64,000 bases of DNA from Pyxidicoccus xibeiensis (GTDB lineage: Bacteria; Myxococcota; Myxococcia; Myxococcales; Myxococcaceae), in NCBI RefSeq assembly GCF_024198175.1, contig NZ_JAJVKV010000004.1:496001-560000 (forward strand), in the 5' to 3' direction. The notes beneath the pieces were generated by a model. It made no database searches and was not told where the DNA came from. It saw nothing but the letters and a program-made list of their open reading frames with translations. Below, piece after piece: positions 56,854 to 64,000 of this stretch. Position numbers and translations under genes: made by a program. Within the stretch, counting starts at the first letter, position 1, and each line of letters begins with the position of its first letter.

Positions 56854-58209
56854 TCAAGGACCGAGCCGGAGGAGGAAGCCGTCGTAGCCTCCCTCCGGCC
56901 GTACCGGACCGCCTCCGAAGTCCGTGGGCCCGCCGAAGGCGCCCACGATGACGCCCTCACCCTCGCGCGTCACGGACACGTCGAGCGACAGCGCCGCCGC
57001 CGAAGGCAGCCCCCGCACCCACCGCAGCGCCCCGTCGATGCGGTCCAGCTTCGCGACGAAGATGTTGTCGATGGAGCCGCCAGCTCCGGGCAGCACGTGG
57101 TCACCCAGCCGGTCCCCACTCTCGTAGTGCCCGGTGACGAGCACCCCGTCCCGCTGGTCCATCGCCACACCGGTGCCCAGCCGCGCGAAGTTGCGCGCCC
57201 AGCGCTCCTCGCCCAGCAGCGTGTACGCCACCACGAAGGCATCCGAGTCCACCACCCCCGGCGTGTCCGACGCGCGATACGTCTTCCCCCCGAAGGTGAA
57301 CGCGCCGAGGAAGCTCCCCGTCATCACCACGCGGTTGCCGTGCACCGCCACGCCCGCGCAGCTCCCGTCCCCCAGCGAGCGCGTCCACAGCACGCCGCCC
57401 CCGGCCGAGCCCAGCCGCCGCAGCCCCGTCACCGGCCCCGGCGCTCCTGAAGCGTCATCCTGCGCGGTGCCGCAGAAGTACGCATCGCCCAGCTCGTCCA
57501 GCGCCACGCCGCCGCCCTGGGTGTCCTCCCCCTCCGCGTGCAGCCACCGCAGCGTCCCATCCGGCGCGTACTTCGCCACGAAGGCCCGCGGCCCCGCCGC
57601 GCTCAGCACCCGCCCGCCGAAGTCCAGGCTCCCGTCGTAGACGGTGCCCGCCACGACTGCGTTGCCCTCGCGGTCCGTCACCAGACTGTTCGCCAGGAGC
57701 GTGCCATCCCCGGCCAGCGTCTTCTTCCACAGCAGCCGCCCGTCCCGGTCCAGCTTCACCAGGAACGCGCCCGCCAGCTCCGAGCCCCCCTCGCTCCAGC
57801 CGGCGAACAGCACGTTCCGCTCGCGGTCCGTGCCCAGCGCATCCACCGACAGCAGCCCGCCCGCGCCGCCTCGAAACACCTTCGTCCACAGGAGCCGCCC
57901 GCCCGGCGAGTACTTCGCCACCACCACGCCCGGCACCTCCGGCTCGCCCGAGCCCAGCGGCCCCGTGCCCAGGTCGACGCCGCCGGTGAAGAGCACCGTG
58001 GTGAGGACATTCCCGTCCCGGTCCTGCGCGACGGCCGAGCCCAGCTGCGGCCCCGCGCCGCGAGCCAGCCGCGTCCAGGCCCCCGGGCCCTCCACCTCCG
58101 CCTGCTTCAGGGTGCCCAGCTCCTCCTGGCCCACTGACGCCGCGTCCTCTTCGCCCCCACACCCGGCGAGCCCCACGGCCGCCACCAGCCACCACGCCTT
58201 CGACCCCAT
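56854..58209 (-). CDS. Beta-propeller-type surface lipoprotein
   Basis: 451 residues. Signal peptide MGSKAWWLVAAVGLAGC with lipobox LAGC. The body has about eight units of the kind A-x-D-x-x-G-N-(V/A)-x-(V/L)-x-G ... V-A-K-(Y/L)-x-x-(D/G)-G-x-(L/V)-L-W, as in bacterial SBBP/PQQ-like propellers (QDRDGNVLTTVLFTGGVDLG, VVVAKYSPGGRLLWTKVF, FLVKLDRDGRLLWKKTL). Such proteins are abundant on the surface of myxobacteria; role unknown. It is preceded by a strong hairpin at 58239. Confidence 0.78.
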   Translation of the reverse strand: MGSKAWWLVAAVGLAGCGGEEDAASVGQEELGTLKQAEVEGPGAWTRLARGAGPQLGSAVAQDRDGNVLTTVLFTGGVDLGTGPLGSGEPEVPGVVVAKYSPGGRLLWTKVFRGGAGGLLSVDALGTDRERNVLFAGWSEGGSELAGAFLVKLDRDGRLLWKKTLAGDGTLLANSLVTDREGNAVVAGTVYDGSLDFGGRVLSAAGPRAFVAKYAPDGTLRWLHAEGEDTQGGGVALDELGDAYFCGTAQDDASGAPGPVTGLRRLGSAGGGVLWTRSLGDGSCAGVAVHGNRVVMTGSFLGAFTFGGKTYRASDTPGVVDSDAFVVAYTLLGEERWARNFARLGTGVAMDQRDGVLVTGHYESGDRLGDHVLPGAGGSIDNIFVAKLDRIDGALRWVRGLPSAAALSLDVSVTREGEGVIVGAFGGPTDFGGGPVRPEGGYDGFLLRLGP

Positions 58210-58238
58210 CCCACGACCTCCACCCGCACGAGACGACG

Positions 58239-58272
58239 CTGCCGGCCACCCGGAAGTCCCGGGTGCCGGCAG
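58239..58272. terminator. Strong hairpin between the PfpI and propeller lipoprotein genes
   Basis: A 14-bp stem with one bulged base (CTGCCGGC-ACCCGG against CCGGGTGCCGGCAG) and a 5-base loop. It lies 30 bp upstream of the lipoprotein start and 126 bp past the PfpI stop. There is no T-run. It could end the upstream transcript or act as a 5'-leader element. Confidence 0.45.
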
Positions 58273-58397
58273 TGCGAATGGGTGTACATGGCCAGGGCCG
58301 CCTGCCCCCCGTTCACCAGGACAGGTGCGCAGTCGCTCAACAACGGCTGAGAGCCCGGCGCCTCACCCTCTCACGGAGGAAGAGGCGCTGCGCGGCG

Positions 58398-58979
58398 TCA
58401 GTGCACCGTGGGCGGCTGGTCCGACACGGCCTCGGGCGCGAGCGGCGACTCCAGGCGCGGGGCCACGCCCCCGGACACCTGGCGCAGCAGCGCCTCACAG
58501 AAGGCCGGCAGGTCGCCGGGGTTGCGGGAGGTGATGAGGTTGCCGTCCTCCACCACCTCGCGGTCCACCCAGCGCGCGCCCGCGTTGAGCAGGTCCGTCT
58601 TGATGGAGGGCCACGACGTGAGGGTGCGCCCGTCGGCGATGTCCGTCTCCACCAGCATCCACCCCGCGTGGCAGATGGCGGCGATGGGCTTGTCCGCACG
58701 GAAGAAGTCCCGCACGAAGCCCACCATGCCGATGTCCATCCGCAGGTGGTCCGGCGAGTACCCGCCCGGAATCACCACCGCGTCGAAGTCCTTGGAGGAG
58801 ACCTGCTTCACGGCCTTCTCGGCGGTGATGGTCTCCTTGCCCTTCTTGCCCTTCAGCTGCTTGCCGGCCTCGATGCCGATGATGACCGCCTCGTGCCCGG
58901 CCTGCCTCACGCGGTCGTATGGCACCCGGAACTCCGAGTCCTCGAAGTCATTGGCCACGATGAACGCGATGCGCGCCAT
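58398..58979 (-). CDS. DJ-1/PfpI-family protein
   Basis: 193 residues from the ATG at 58979 (AGGGAGAAG upstream). MARIAFIVANDFEDSEFRVPYDRVRQAGHEAVIIG, AVVIPGGYSPDHLRMD, then the nucleophile elbow AICHAGWMLV and the closing LITSRNPGDLPAFCEALL match the PfpI/YhbO group. The Cys-His pair and the Glu of DFEDSE are present, so glyoxalase-III or deglycase-like stress activity is plausible. There is no signal peptide. It is divergent from the sugar-dehydrogenase gene. Confidence 0.92.
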   Translation of the reverse strand: MARIAFIVANDFEDSEFRVPYDRVRQAGHEAVIIGIEAGKQLKGKKGKETITAEKAVKQVSSKDFDAVVIPGGYSPDHLRMDIGMVGFVRDFFRADKPIAAICHAGWMLVETDIADGRTLTSWPSIKTDLLNAGARWVDREVVEDGNLITSRNPGDLPAFCEALLRQVSGGVAPRLESPLAPEAVSDQPPTVH

Positions 58980-59207
58980 TGAGTCTTCTCCCTGCGGATG
59001 GAATGAGTGGGTGATCTGCCCGTGGGGACAAGGTGCCCACGGGGTCCGCGCGGACCAATGCGGCAAGGAGCGGGGCGGCCTCGGACGGGTTGTCCGCCTG
59101 CCCGCCCTCCCGGCCGGGGACCGGACCCCGAGGGACTGCGTCAGCCCCCCGACGCGAACCCGAAGCCGCGCTGGCGCGAGCGCCAGCCACCCGACATTAA
59201 TCGCCCC

Positions 59208-60374
59208 ATGCGCGCCTCCCACCTACTGCTCTCCTCCCTCGTGGTGCTCGCCCTGTCGGCCTCCGCCTGTCGCAGGAGCCAGGCCCAGGGCACCGCCTCC
59301 CCCCAGGACTGCGTCCTCGTGGAGGACGGCTGGGGCGCTGACGGCAGCGTGCCCTTCACCGTGGACGTCGTCGCGGAAGGGCTGGAGGTGCCCTGGGGCA
59401 TTGCCTGGCTGCCCGGAGGTGATGCGCTCGTCACCGAGCGTCCCGGCCGCGTGCGCCTGCTCAAGGGCGGTGTCCTGCAGCCCACGCCCGTGGCCACCCT
59501 CCGGACGACGCGCACCGCCGAGGGCGGGCTGCTGGGCATCGCCGCGCACCCGGACTTCGCCACCACCCGCCAGTTCTACGTGTACGTCACCACCGACGCG
59601 AGCGGCCGGGACGAGAACCGCGTGGAGCGGTGGACGCTGTCTCCGGACGGCGCCACGGCCACCTTCGACCGCGTCATCTTCGGGGGCATTCCCTCCGCCA
59701 CCTACCATGACGGCGGGCGCATCCGGTTCGGCGCGGATGGGATGCTCTACGTGGGCACCGGTGACGCCAGGGACCCGGACCGCTCCCAGGACGTGAAGGA
59801 CCCGGCCGGCAAGCTCCTGCGCCTGACGCCCGAGGGGCAGGTGCCCCAGGACAACCCCTTCCCCGGCTCGCCCGCGTACCTCACCGGCATCCGCAACCTC
59901 CAGGGCTGGGACTGGAAGGACGCCACCACCCTCTACGTCACCGACCACGGCCCCAGCGGCGAGACGATGCGCCGCGGCCATGACGAGGTGAGCGTCGCCC
60001 GCCCGGGCGCCAACCTGGGCTGGCCCGGCATCTACGCGTGCGAGACGCGCGAGGGCCAGGTCACCCCGTCCCTCACCTTCGAGGACGCCGCGCCCCCGGG
60101 AGGCGCCGCCATCTACACCGGCACCGCCATCCCCGAGTGGACGGGCTCGCTGCTGGTGGGCACCCTCGGCTCGCGCCACCTGCACCGGGTGGAATTCTCC
60201 GCGGACGCCCCGGGCCGCGTGGCCCGCCACGAGGTCTACCTGCGCAACACCCATGGCCGGCTGCGCGAGGTCCTCATGGGCCCGGACGGCCACCTCTACG
60301 TCACCACCAGCAACTGCGACGGGCGGGGGGACTGCGGCCCGAGCAAGGACCGCATCCTGCGCCTGAGGCGCTGA
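59208..60374 (+). CDS. Soluble PQQ-type aldose sugar dehydrogenase-like lipoprotein
   Basis: 388 residues from the ATG at 59208. Signal peptide with lipobox SASAC. The six-bladed propeller of the glucose/sorbosone dehydrogenase family is clear: EGLEVPWGIAWLPGGDALVTERPGRVRLL, EGGLLGIAAHPDF, YHDGGRIRFGADGMLYVGTGD, GIRNLQGWDW, LYVTDHGPSGE, HDEV and YVTTSNCDGRG. The catalytic His is probably that of YHDGGR. Activity needs PQQ, and the genes for making PQQ are not in the window. It probably oxidises sugars in the periplasm. Confidence 0.9.
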   Translation: MRASHLLLSSLVVLALSASACRRSQAQGTASPQDCVLVEDGWGADGSVPFTVDVVAEGLEVPWGIAWLPGGDALVTERPGRVRLLKGGVLQPTPVATLRTTRTAEGGLLGIAAHPDFATTRQFYVYVTTDASGRDENRVERWTLSPDGATATFDRVIFGGIPSATYHDGGRIRFGADGMLYVGTGDARDPDRSQDVKDPAGKLLRLTPEGQVPQDNPFPGSPAYLTGIRNLQGWDWKDATTLYVTDHGPSGETMRRGHDEVSVARPGANLGWPGIYACETREGQVTPSLTFEDAAPPGGAAIYTGTAIPEWTGSLLVGTLGSRHLHRVEFSADAPGRVARHEVYLRNTHGRLREVLMGPDGHLYVTTSNCDGRGDCGPSKDRILRLRR

Positions 60375-60458
60375 CCGGCCCGCCGGTCGGCCCCGGGCGG
60401 GTGGACTCCCGGTGTGCCCCCTGGTGCGGCGAGGCCGGCTTGTGGAAGGCTCCGCGTC

Positions 60459-62045
60459 GTGCACGTCGAGATGCCTCTCGTCATCGGGCTGATGGTCGCC
60501 GCCATCGTCCTGGCCATCGCCGCCAAGCGGGCGCGCCTGCCGTACAACGTCGCATTGGTGGTGGGAGGGCTCGTCATCTCCGTGGGGCACCTGCTGCCCG
60601 GGGTGCCGCCACTCAACCCGGAGGTGGTGTTCCTCGTCTGCCTGCCCGCCCTGCTGTTCGAGGGCGGCATCATGGCGGACGTGAGCGGCATCCGCGCCAA
60701 CTCGGTGCCCATCCTCGTGCTGTCCACGCTGGGCATGGCGCTGGCCATCGGCGCCACCGGCACCGCGCTGCACCTCACCGTGGGCCTGGCCATCTGGCCG
60801 GCGATGCTGCTGGGCGCGCTGCTGTCCGTCACCGACACCGTCTCCATCCTCTACGCCTTCCGCCGCGCCCCGGTGCCGCCCCGCCTGTCCGGCATCATCC
60901 AGGGCGAGAGCCTCTTCAACGACGGCACCGCGCTGGTGGCCTACGCGGCCATCGCCAGCGTCGTCGCGGGCCAGGCGGCGCCCACGGTGGCCACCATGGG
61001 GGCGCGCATCCTCCTGGCCTCGGTGGGCGGCGGCGTGGTGGGGCTGGCGCTGGGCCTGCTGGGCGGCTTCGTCATCCGCCGCATCGAGGACCCGCTCGCC
61101 GAAATCATGGTGACGACGGCCGTGGCGCTCTCCTCCTTCGTGGTGGCCGAGCAGCTCCACCTGTCGGGCGCCATCTCCGCCGTCGTCGCCGGCCTCACCG
61201 TGGGCGTCACCCTGCGGCGCGAGGTGGCCCCGCAGAGCCAGGTGGCCATCCACACCTTCTGGGAGTACGCCACCTTCGGGGTGAACACCTTCCTCTTCCT
61301 GGCGGTGGGGCTCACCACCAACCCGGAGACGCTGAGCGGCTACGTGCCGGACACGCTGCTCGCGGTGGCGTGTGTCTTCGCCGGGCGCGCGGTGGGCATC
61401 TACGTGCCCTTCCTGCTCCTGCGCTGGCTGCGCCCCACCGAGTCCATTCCCCTGCGGTGGCAGCACGTCTTCATCCTCGGCAACATCAAGGGCGCGCTGT
61501 CCATCGGCCTGGCGCTGGGCCTCCCGGCGGCCACGCCCCAGCGGGAGCAGCTGGTGGCCATCGCCTTCGGCGTCACGCTGGTGTCGCTGGTGGGCCAGGG
61601 CCTCATGCTCACCCAGGTGCTCAAGTGGCTGGGCCTCTTCCAGCAGGACGAGGTGGCGCTGACCATGGCCGAGCAGCGCGGGCGCCTCATCGCCAGCCGC
61701 GCGGCCCACCAGGAGCTGGAGGTGCTGCACGAGCAGGGGCTGGTGCCGCGCGGGGCCTATGACCACCTGCGCAGCGAGTACCAGGTGAACATCGCCCGCG
61801 CCGAGCGCGAGCTGCGGCGGCTGAACGAGCAGCACCTCACGCAGGGGGCAAGGGACCTCATCTCCATGCGGCGGCGGCTCATCGACGCGGAGCGCACGGC
61901 GCTGCAGGGCGCGCGGCGCAACGGCCTCATCCCCGAGGCCACGGCGGAGCACATGCTGGCGCAGCTGGACGAGCGGACGCTGTCGCTGGAGAAGGTGCTG
62001 CACGAGAACGCGAGCGACGTGAGCCACGGGAGGAAGGCGTCTTGA
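60459..62045 (+). CDS. CPA1-family sodium/proton antiporter, NhaP-like
   Basis: 528 residues from the GTG at 60459 (GGAAGG upstream); the ATG at 60471 is an alternative. About twelve transmembrane helices are followed by a cytoplasmic helical tail of about 130 residues. The helix with SVTDTVSILYAFRR and the segment GESLFNDGTALVAYA (N-D pair) are the ion-binding hallmarks of CPA1/NhaP. HVFILGNIKGALSIGLALGL matches the later conserved helix. It exchanges Na+ or K+ for H+. Its stop overlaps the start of the regulator gene by 4 bp (TTGA), so the two are translated together. Confidence 0.9.
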   Translation: MHVEMPLVIGLMVAAIVLAIAAKRARLPYNVALVVGGLVISVGHLLPGVPPLNPEVVFLVCLPALLFEGGIMADVSGIRANSVPILVLSTLGMALAIGATGTALHLTVGLAIWPAMLLGALLSVTDTVSILYAFRRAPVPPRLSGIIQGESLFNDGTALVAYAAIASVVAGQAAPTVATMGARILLASVGGGVVGLALGLLGGFVIRRIEDPLAEIMVTTAVALSSFVVAEQLHLSGAISAVVAGLTVGVTLRREVAPQSQVAIHTFWEYATFGVNTFLFLAVGLTTNPETLSGYVPDTLLAVACVFAGRAVGIYVPFLLLRWLRPTESIPLRWQHVFILGNIKGALSIGLALGLPAATPQREQLVAIAFGVTLVSLVGQGLMLTQVLKWLGLFQQDEVALTMAEQRGRLIASRAAHQELEVLHEQGLVPRGAYDHLRSEYQVNIARAERELRRLNEQHLTQGARDLISMRRRLIDAERTALQGARRNGLIPEATAEHMLAQLDERTLSLEKVLHENASDVSHGRKAS

Positions 62046-63178
62046 AGATTGTCATCGCGGGTGGAGGCCGGGTGGGCAGCGTGCTGGCGGCGCGACTGGT
62101 GGCCGAGCAGCACACCGTCACCGTCATCGAGCGCGACGCCGCCGTCTGCCACCGCATCTTCGAGGAGGTGGGCGCGGTGACGGTGTGCGGGGACGCCACC
62201 AACCCGCGCGTGCTGGAGGCTGCGGGCATCGCCTCGGCGGACGTGGCGGCGGGGGTGCTGGCGCGGGACTCGGAGAACCTGGCCTTCGCCATGCTGGTGC
62301 GCAGCGTGGCCAATGCGCGCCTCATGGTGCGCATGCTGGACACCAGCTACCGCGAGGCGTACCGGATGGCGGGGGTGAAGGAGCTGGTGGCGGAGGCGGA
62401 GGTGGTGGTGGCGAAGATGACCACCGCCATCGACTTCCCGCAGGTGCACGGCACGCTGCCGCTGGGGGATGGAGATACGCTGCTGTTCGAGCTGACGCTG
62501 CCTTTGCGCGCGCGGGTGGCGGGCCAGACGGTGGCGCTGGTGCGCGCCACGCCGGGCTTCCCGCGCGAGTGCGTCTTCATCGGCGTGGTGGACCCGCAGG
62601 GCCGCGCCACGCTGCCGGAGGGCAGCACGGTGCTGCGCGCGGGGCATACCGTCATCCTGGTGTCGCGGCGCTCGCAGCTGGCGACCGCGGTGGAGTTCCT
62701 CAGCGCCGAGCCTGCGCTGGGCCTGGGCGTGGGCTCCCCGCTGGCGGCCACCCTGCGCAAGGTGGACTTCCTGGCCCCGCTGAGCGACGACGAGCTGGAG
62801 ACGGTGGCGCGCGGCGCCGAGCACCTCCAGCGGCCCCCGGGCACGGAGCTGTTCCGCCAGGGCGAGGCGGGCGAGACGTTCTACGTGGTGCTGTCCGGCG
62901 AGGTGCAGCTCAAGGACGGGGCGTCGCAGGTGGTGGCCACGGTGAAGCCGGGGGGCTTCTTCGGCGAGCTGGCGCTGCTGACGGGCGAGCCGCGCACCGC
63001 CACGGCGACGACGACCACCGCGTGCGAGCTGGCCGCGGTGGGCCGCGAGGACTTCCGCAGCGTCGTCATGGCCAACCCGGCCGTGGCGCTGGAGATGAGC
63101 CGCATCCTCGGCGAGCGCCTGTCGCGCGCGCAGGGCGGCAAGCCGCAGCAGAAGCGCCGCGGCCTCTTCGGACGGTAG
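62042..63178 (+). CDS. TrkA-N/TrkA-C protein with a C-terminal cyclic-nucleotide-binding domain
   Basis: 378 residues from a TTG at 62042, with a strong GGGAGGAAGG site. Residues 1-120 are an NAD-binding TrkA-N domain (IVIAGGGRVGSVLAARLVAEQHTVTVIERD, then VCGDATNPRVLEAAGI). A TrkA-C-like domain (about 130-220) is followed by a cNMP-binding domain (about 245-365) with the phosphate-binding cassette FGELALLTGEPRTATAT. TrkA-N proteins gate K+ and Na+/H+ transporters in response to NAD(H). The added cyclic-nucleotide domain would let cAMP or cGMP also control the antiporter encoded upstream (inference). Confidence 0.9.
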   Translation: MKIVIAGGGRVGSVLAARLVAEQHTVTVIERDAAVCHRIFEEVGAVTVCGDATNPRVLEAAGIASADVAAGVLARDSENLAFAMLVRSVANARLMVRMLDTSYREAYRMAGVKELVAEAEVVVAKMTTAIDFPQVHGTLPLGDGDTLLFELTLPLRARVAGQTVALVRATPGFPRECVFIGVVDPQGRATLPEGSTVLRAGHTVILVSRRSQLATAVEFLSAEPALGLGVGSPLAATLRKVDFLAPLSDDELETVARGAEHLQRPPGTELFRQGEAGETFYVVLSGEVQLKDGASQVVATVKPGGFFGELALLTGEPRTATATTTTACELAAVGREDFRSVVMANPAVALEMSRILGERLSRAQGGKPQQKRRGLFGR

Positions 63179-63181
63179 GCG

Positions 63182-64000
63182 TCAGCCGCCGAGCTGCTTG
63201 AGCAGCCGGTCCGCCTGCTCCTTCACGACGCCGGCGCCCCGGGCCTGGGCCACCTTCGCGTGGCGGATGCAGGCCTGCTTGTCCGTGGGGAACCACGCCA
63301 CCGCGAGGTTGAGGTTCGTCACCGGCTCCTCCGGGTGCGCGGCCAGCACGCGCTCCAGCACGGGCCGGGCGCTCTCGTGCGCCTCGTCCTGCAGGAGCAG
63401 CAGGGCCAAATCATTCGCGGGGCCGGGGTCGGTGGGCACCAGCGTCACGGCCTCCTCCAGCCGCTTCCGGGCCAGCCCGCGCTCGCCCAGCGCCAGGTGC
63501 ACCTGCGACAGCGCCTGAAGCGCCTGCCAGTGGTTCGGCGCCCGCCGCACCACGTCCTCGAAGAGGCCCACCGCGTCGCGGAACGTCCCGGCGCTCATCG
63601 CCGCCAGCCCGTCCAGGTAGACGTAGTTGACGCTGGACGGCTCCAGCTGCCGCAGCTCCTGGGCGACGCGCTTCGCCCCGTCCGGGCTGCCGCCCGTCAG
63701 GTACAGCTTGAACAGCTCCTCCAGCACCGAGCGCCGCAGGTTGCCCTGGGGCGCGTTCTCCAGCGCCCGCGAGGCCGCCTGGATGGCCAGCCCCAGCGCA
63801 CCCCGCAGGCCGTGCGCGCGCGCCAGCATCAGCAGCGGCATGGGCTCCCTGGGGGCGCCCTCGGACGCGAGGTGGAAGTGGGCCGCCGCGCCCGTCGCAT
63901 CCTTCAGCTGGAGGTAGATGCGCCCCAGCTCGAAGTGCACGTGGGCGCTGTCGGGCGCCACCTGCAGCGCGGACTCGTATGCCGCCCTCGCGCCTTCCAG
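63182..64000 (-). CDS. Tetratricopeptide-repeat protein, 5' end beyond the window
   Basis: C-terminal part of a TPR protein; the frame continues past base 64000 (the codons there still read as a TPR helix, LEGARAAYESALQVAPDS). About six to seven TPR units are visible (SAHVHFELGRIYLQLKDATGAAAHFHLA, NHWQALQALSQVHLALGERGLARKRLEEAVTLVPTDPGPANDLALLLL, and others). It ends LLKQLGG. Such proteins act as scaffolds for protein complexes. Its stop is 4 bp past the cyclic-nucleotide regulator stop on the other strand, so the two genes are convergent. Confidence 0.85.
   Translation of the reverse strand: MEGARAAYESALQVAPDSAHVHFELGRIYLQLKDATGAAAHFHLASEGAPREPMPLLMLARAHGLRGALGLAIQAASRALENAPQGNLRRSVLEELFKLYLTGGSPDGAKRVAQELRQLEPSSVNYVYLDGLAAMSAGTFRDAVGLFEDVVRRAPNHWQALQALSQVHLALGERGLARKRLEEAVTLVPTDPGPANDLALLLLQDEAHESARPVLERVLAAHPEEPVTNLNLAVAWFPTDKQACIRHAKVAQARGAGVVKEQADRLLKQLGG

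Overview
The window is high-GC chromosomal DNA that reads as a myxobacterium of the Myxococcus/Corallococcus/Pyxidicoccus type. The pointers are many lipoproteins and TonB-dependent receptors, large soluble PAS/GAF/HAMP histidine kinases, an ADOP-type FtsX permease, orphan regulatory domains, and a lipoprotein toxin with an immunity partner like the SitA/SitI kin-recognition cassettes. I found no rRNA, tRNA, CRISPR array or insertion sequence. Most genes have G/C at third codon positions, so spurious open frames are everywhere. Starts were chosen by Shine-Dalgarno sites, 4-bp stop/start overlaps, signal peptides and family N-termini.

Layout. 1-1223: end of an esterase/decarboxylase-like operon. 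About 1380-4840: a visibly AT-richer island with a three-gene, translationally coupled operon on the minus strand: a membrane-anchored protein ending in a canonical Nudix domain, a UMP-kinase-like amino-acid-kinase-fold protein, and a dCTP-deaminase/dUTPase-fold protein. This is the best candidate for an undescribed system, probably nucleotide-based defence or signalling. 4900-8134: coupled operon for a secreted metzincin-like protease and two accessory proteins. 8460-16000: amidotransferase, a degenerate 62-bp repeat array, a TetR gene with a perfect 18-bp palindrome upstream, ADOP permease, DUF2231 protein, methionine aminopeptidase, a truncated LysR, and a VOC protein behind two ArsR-like operators. 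16158-24913: TonB receptor, DinG helicase, zinc-ribbon protein with a site-2-type protease, two lipoproteins, a HAD phosphatase. 24977-32938: H1-like basic protein, EF-hand lipoprotein, lipid-kinase-family protein, large regulatory-like-domain protein with a PDZ end, HrcA, an EamA exporter.

32985-34741: toxin-immunity pair with a lipobox and a PD-(D/E)XK-like motif, followed by a DUF3396-like protein. 34747-47842: a signalling block of a PAS/GAF kinase, two small ParE/RelE-like proteins, a hairpin array, a receiver-PAS kinase and a 2469-residue poly-HAMP hybrid kinase with three receivers. 48042-59000: propeller-like membrane protein, Oar-like TonB receptor, degenerate transglycosylase-like protein, Gly/Thr-rich secreted protein, small regulatory proteins, an E2-like protein without its catalytic His, DUF1684, a propeller lipoprotein and a PfpI protein. 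59208-64000: soluble sugar-dehydrogenase-like lipoprotein, a proton antiporter coupled to a TrkA-N/cNMP-binding regulator, and a partial TPR protein.

Nearly the same 18-bp palindrome occurs at three separate places (9699, 14348, 53185), which suggests a dispersed regulator site or iterated element. Function calls rest on motif and family recognition by eye; no database search was run.
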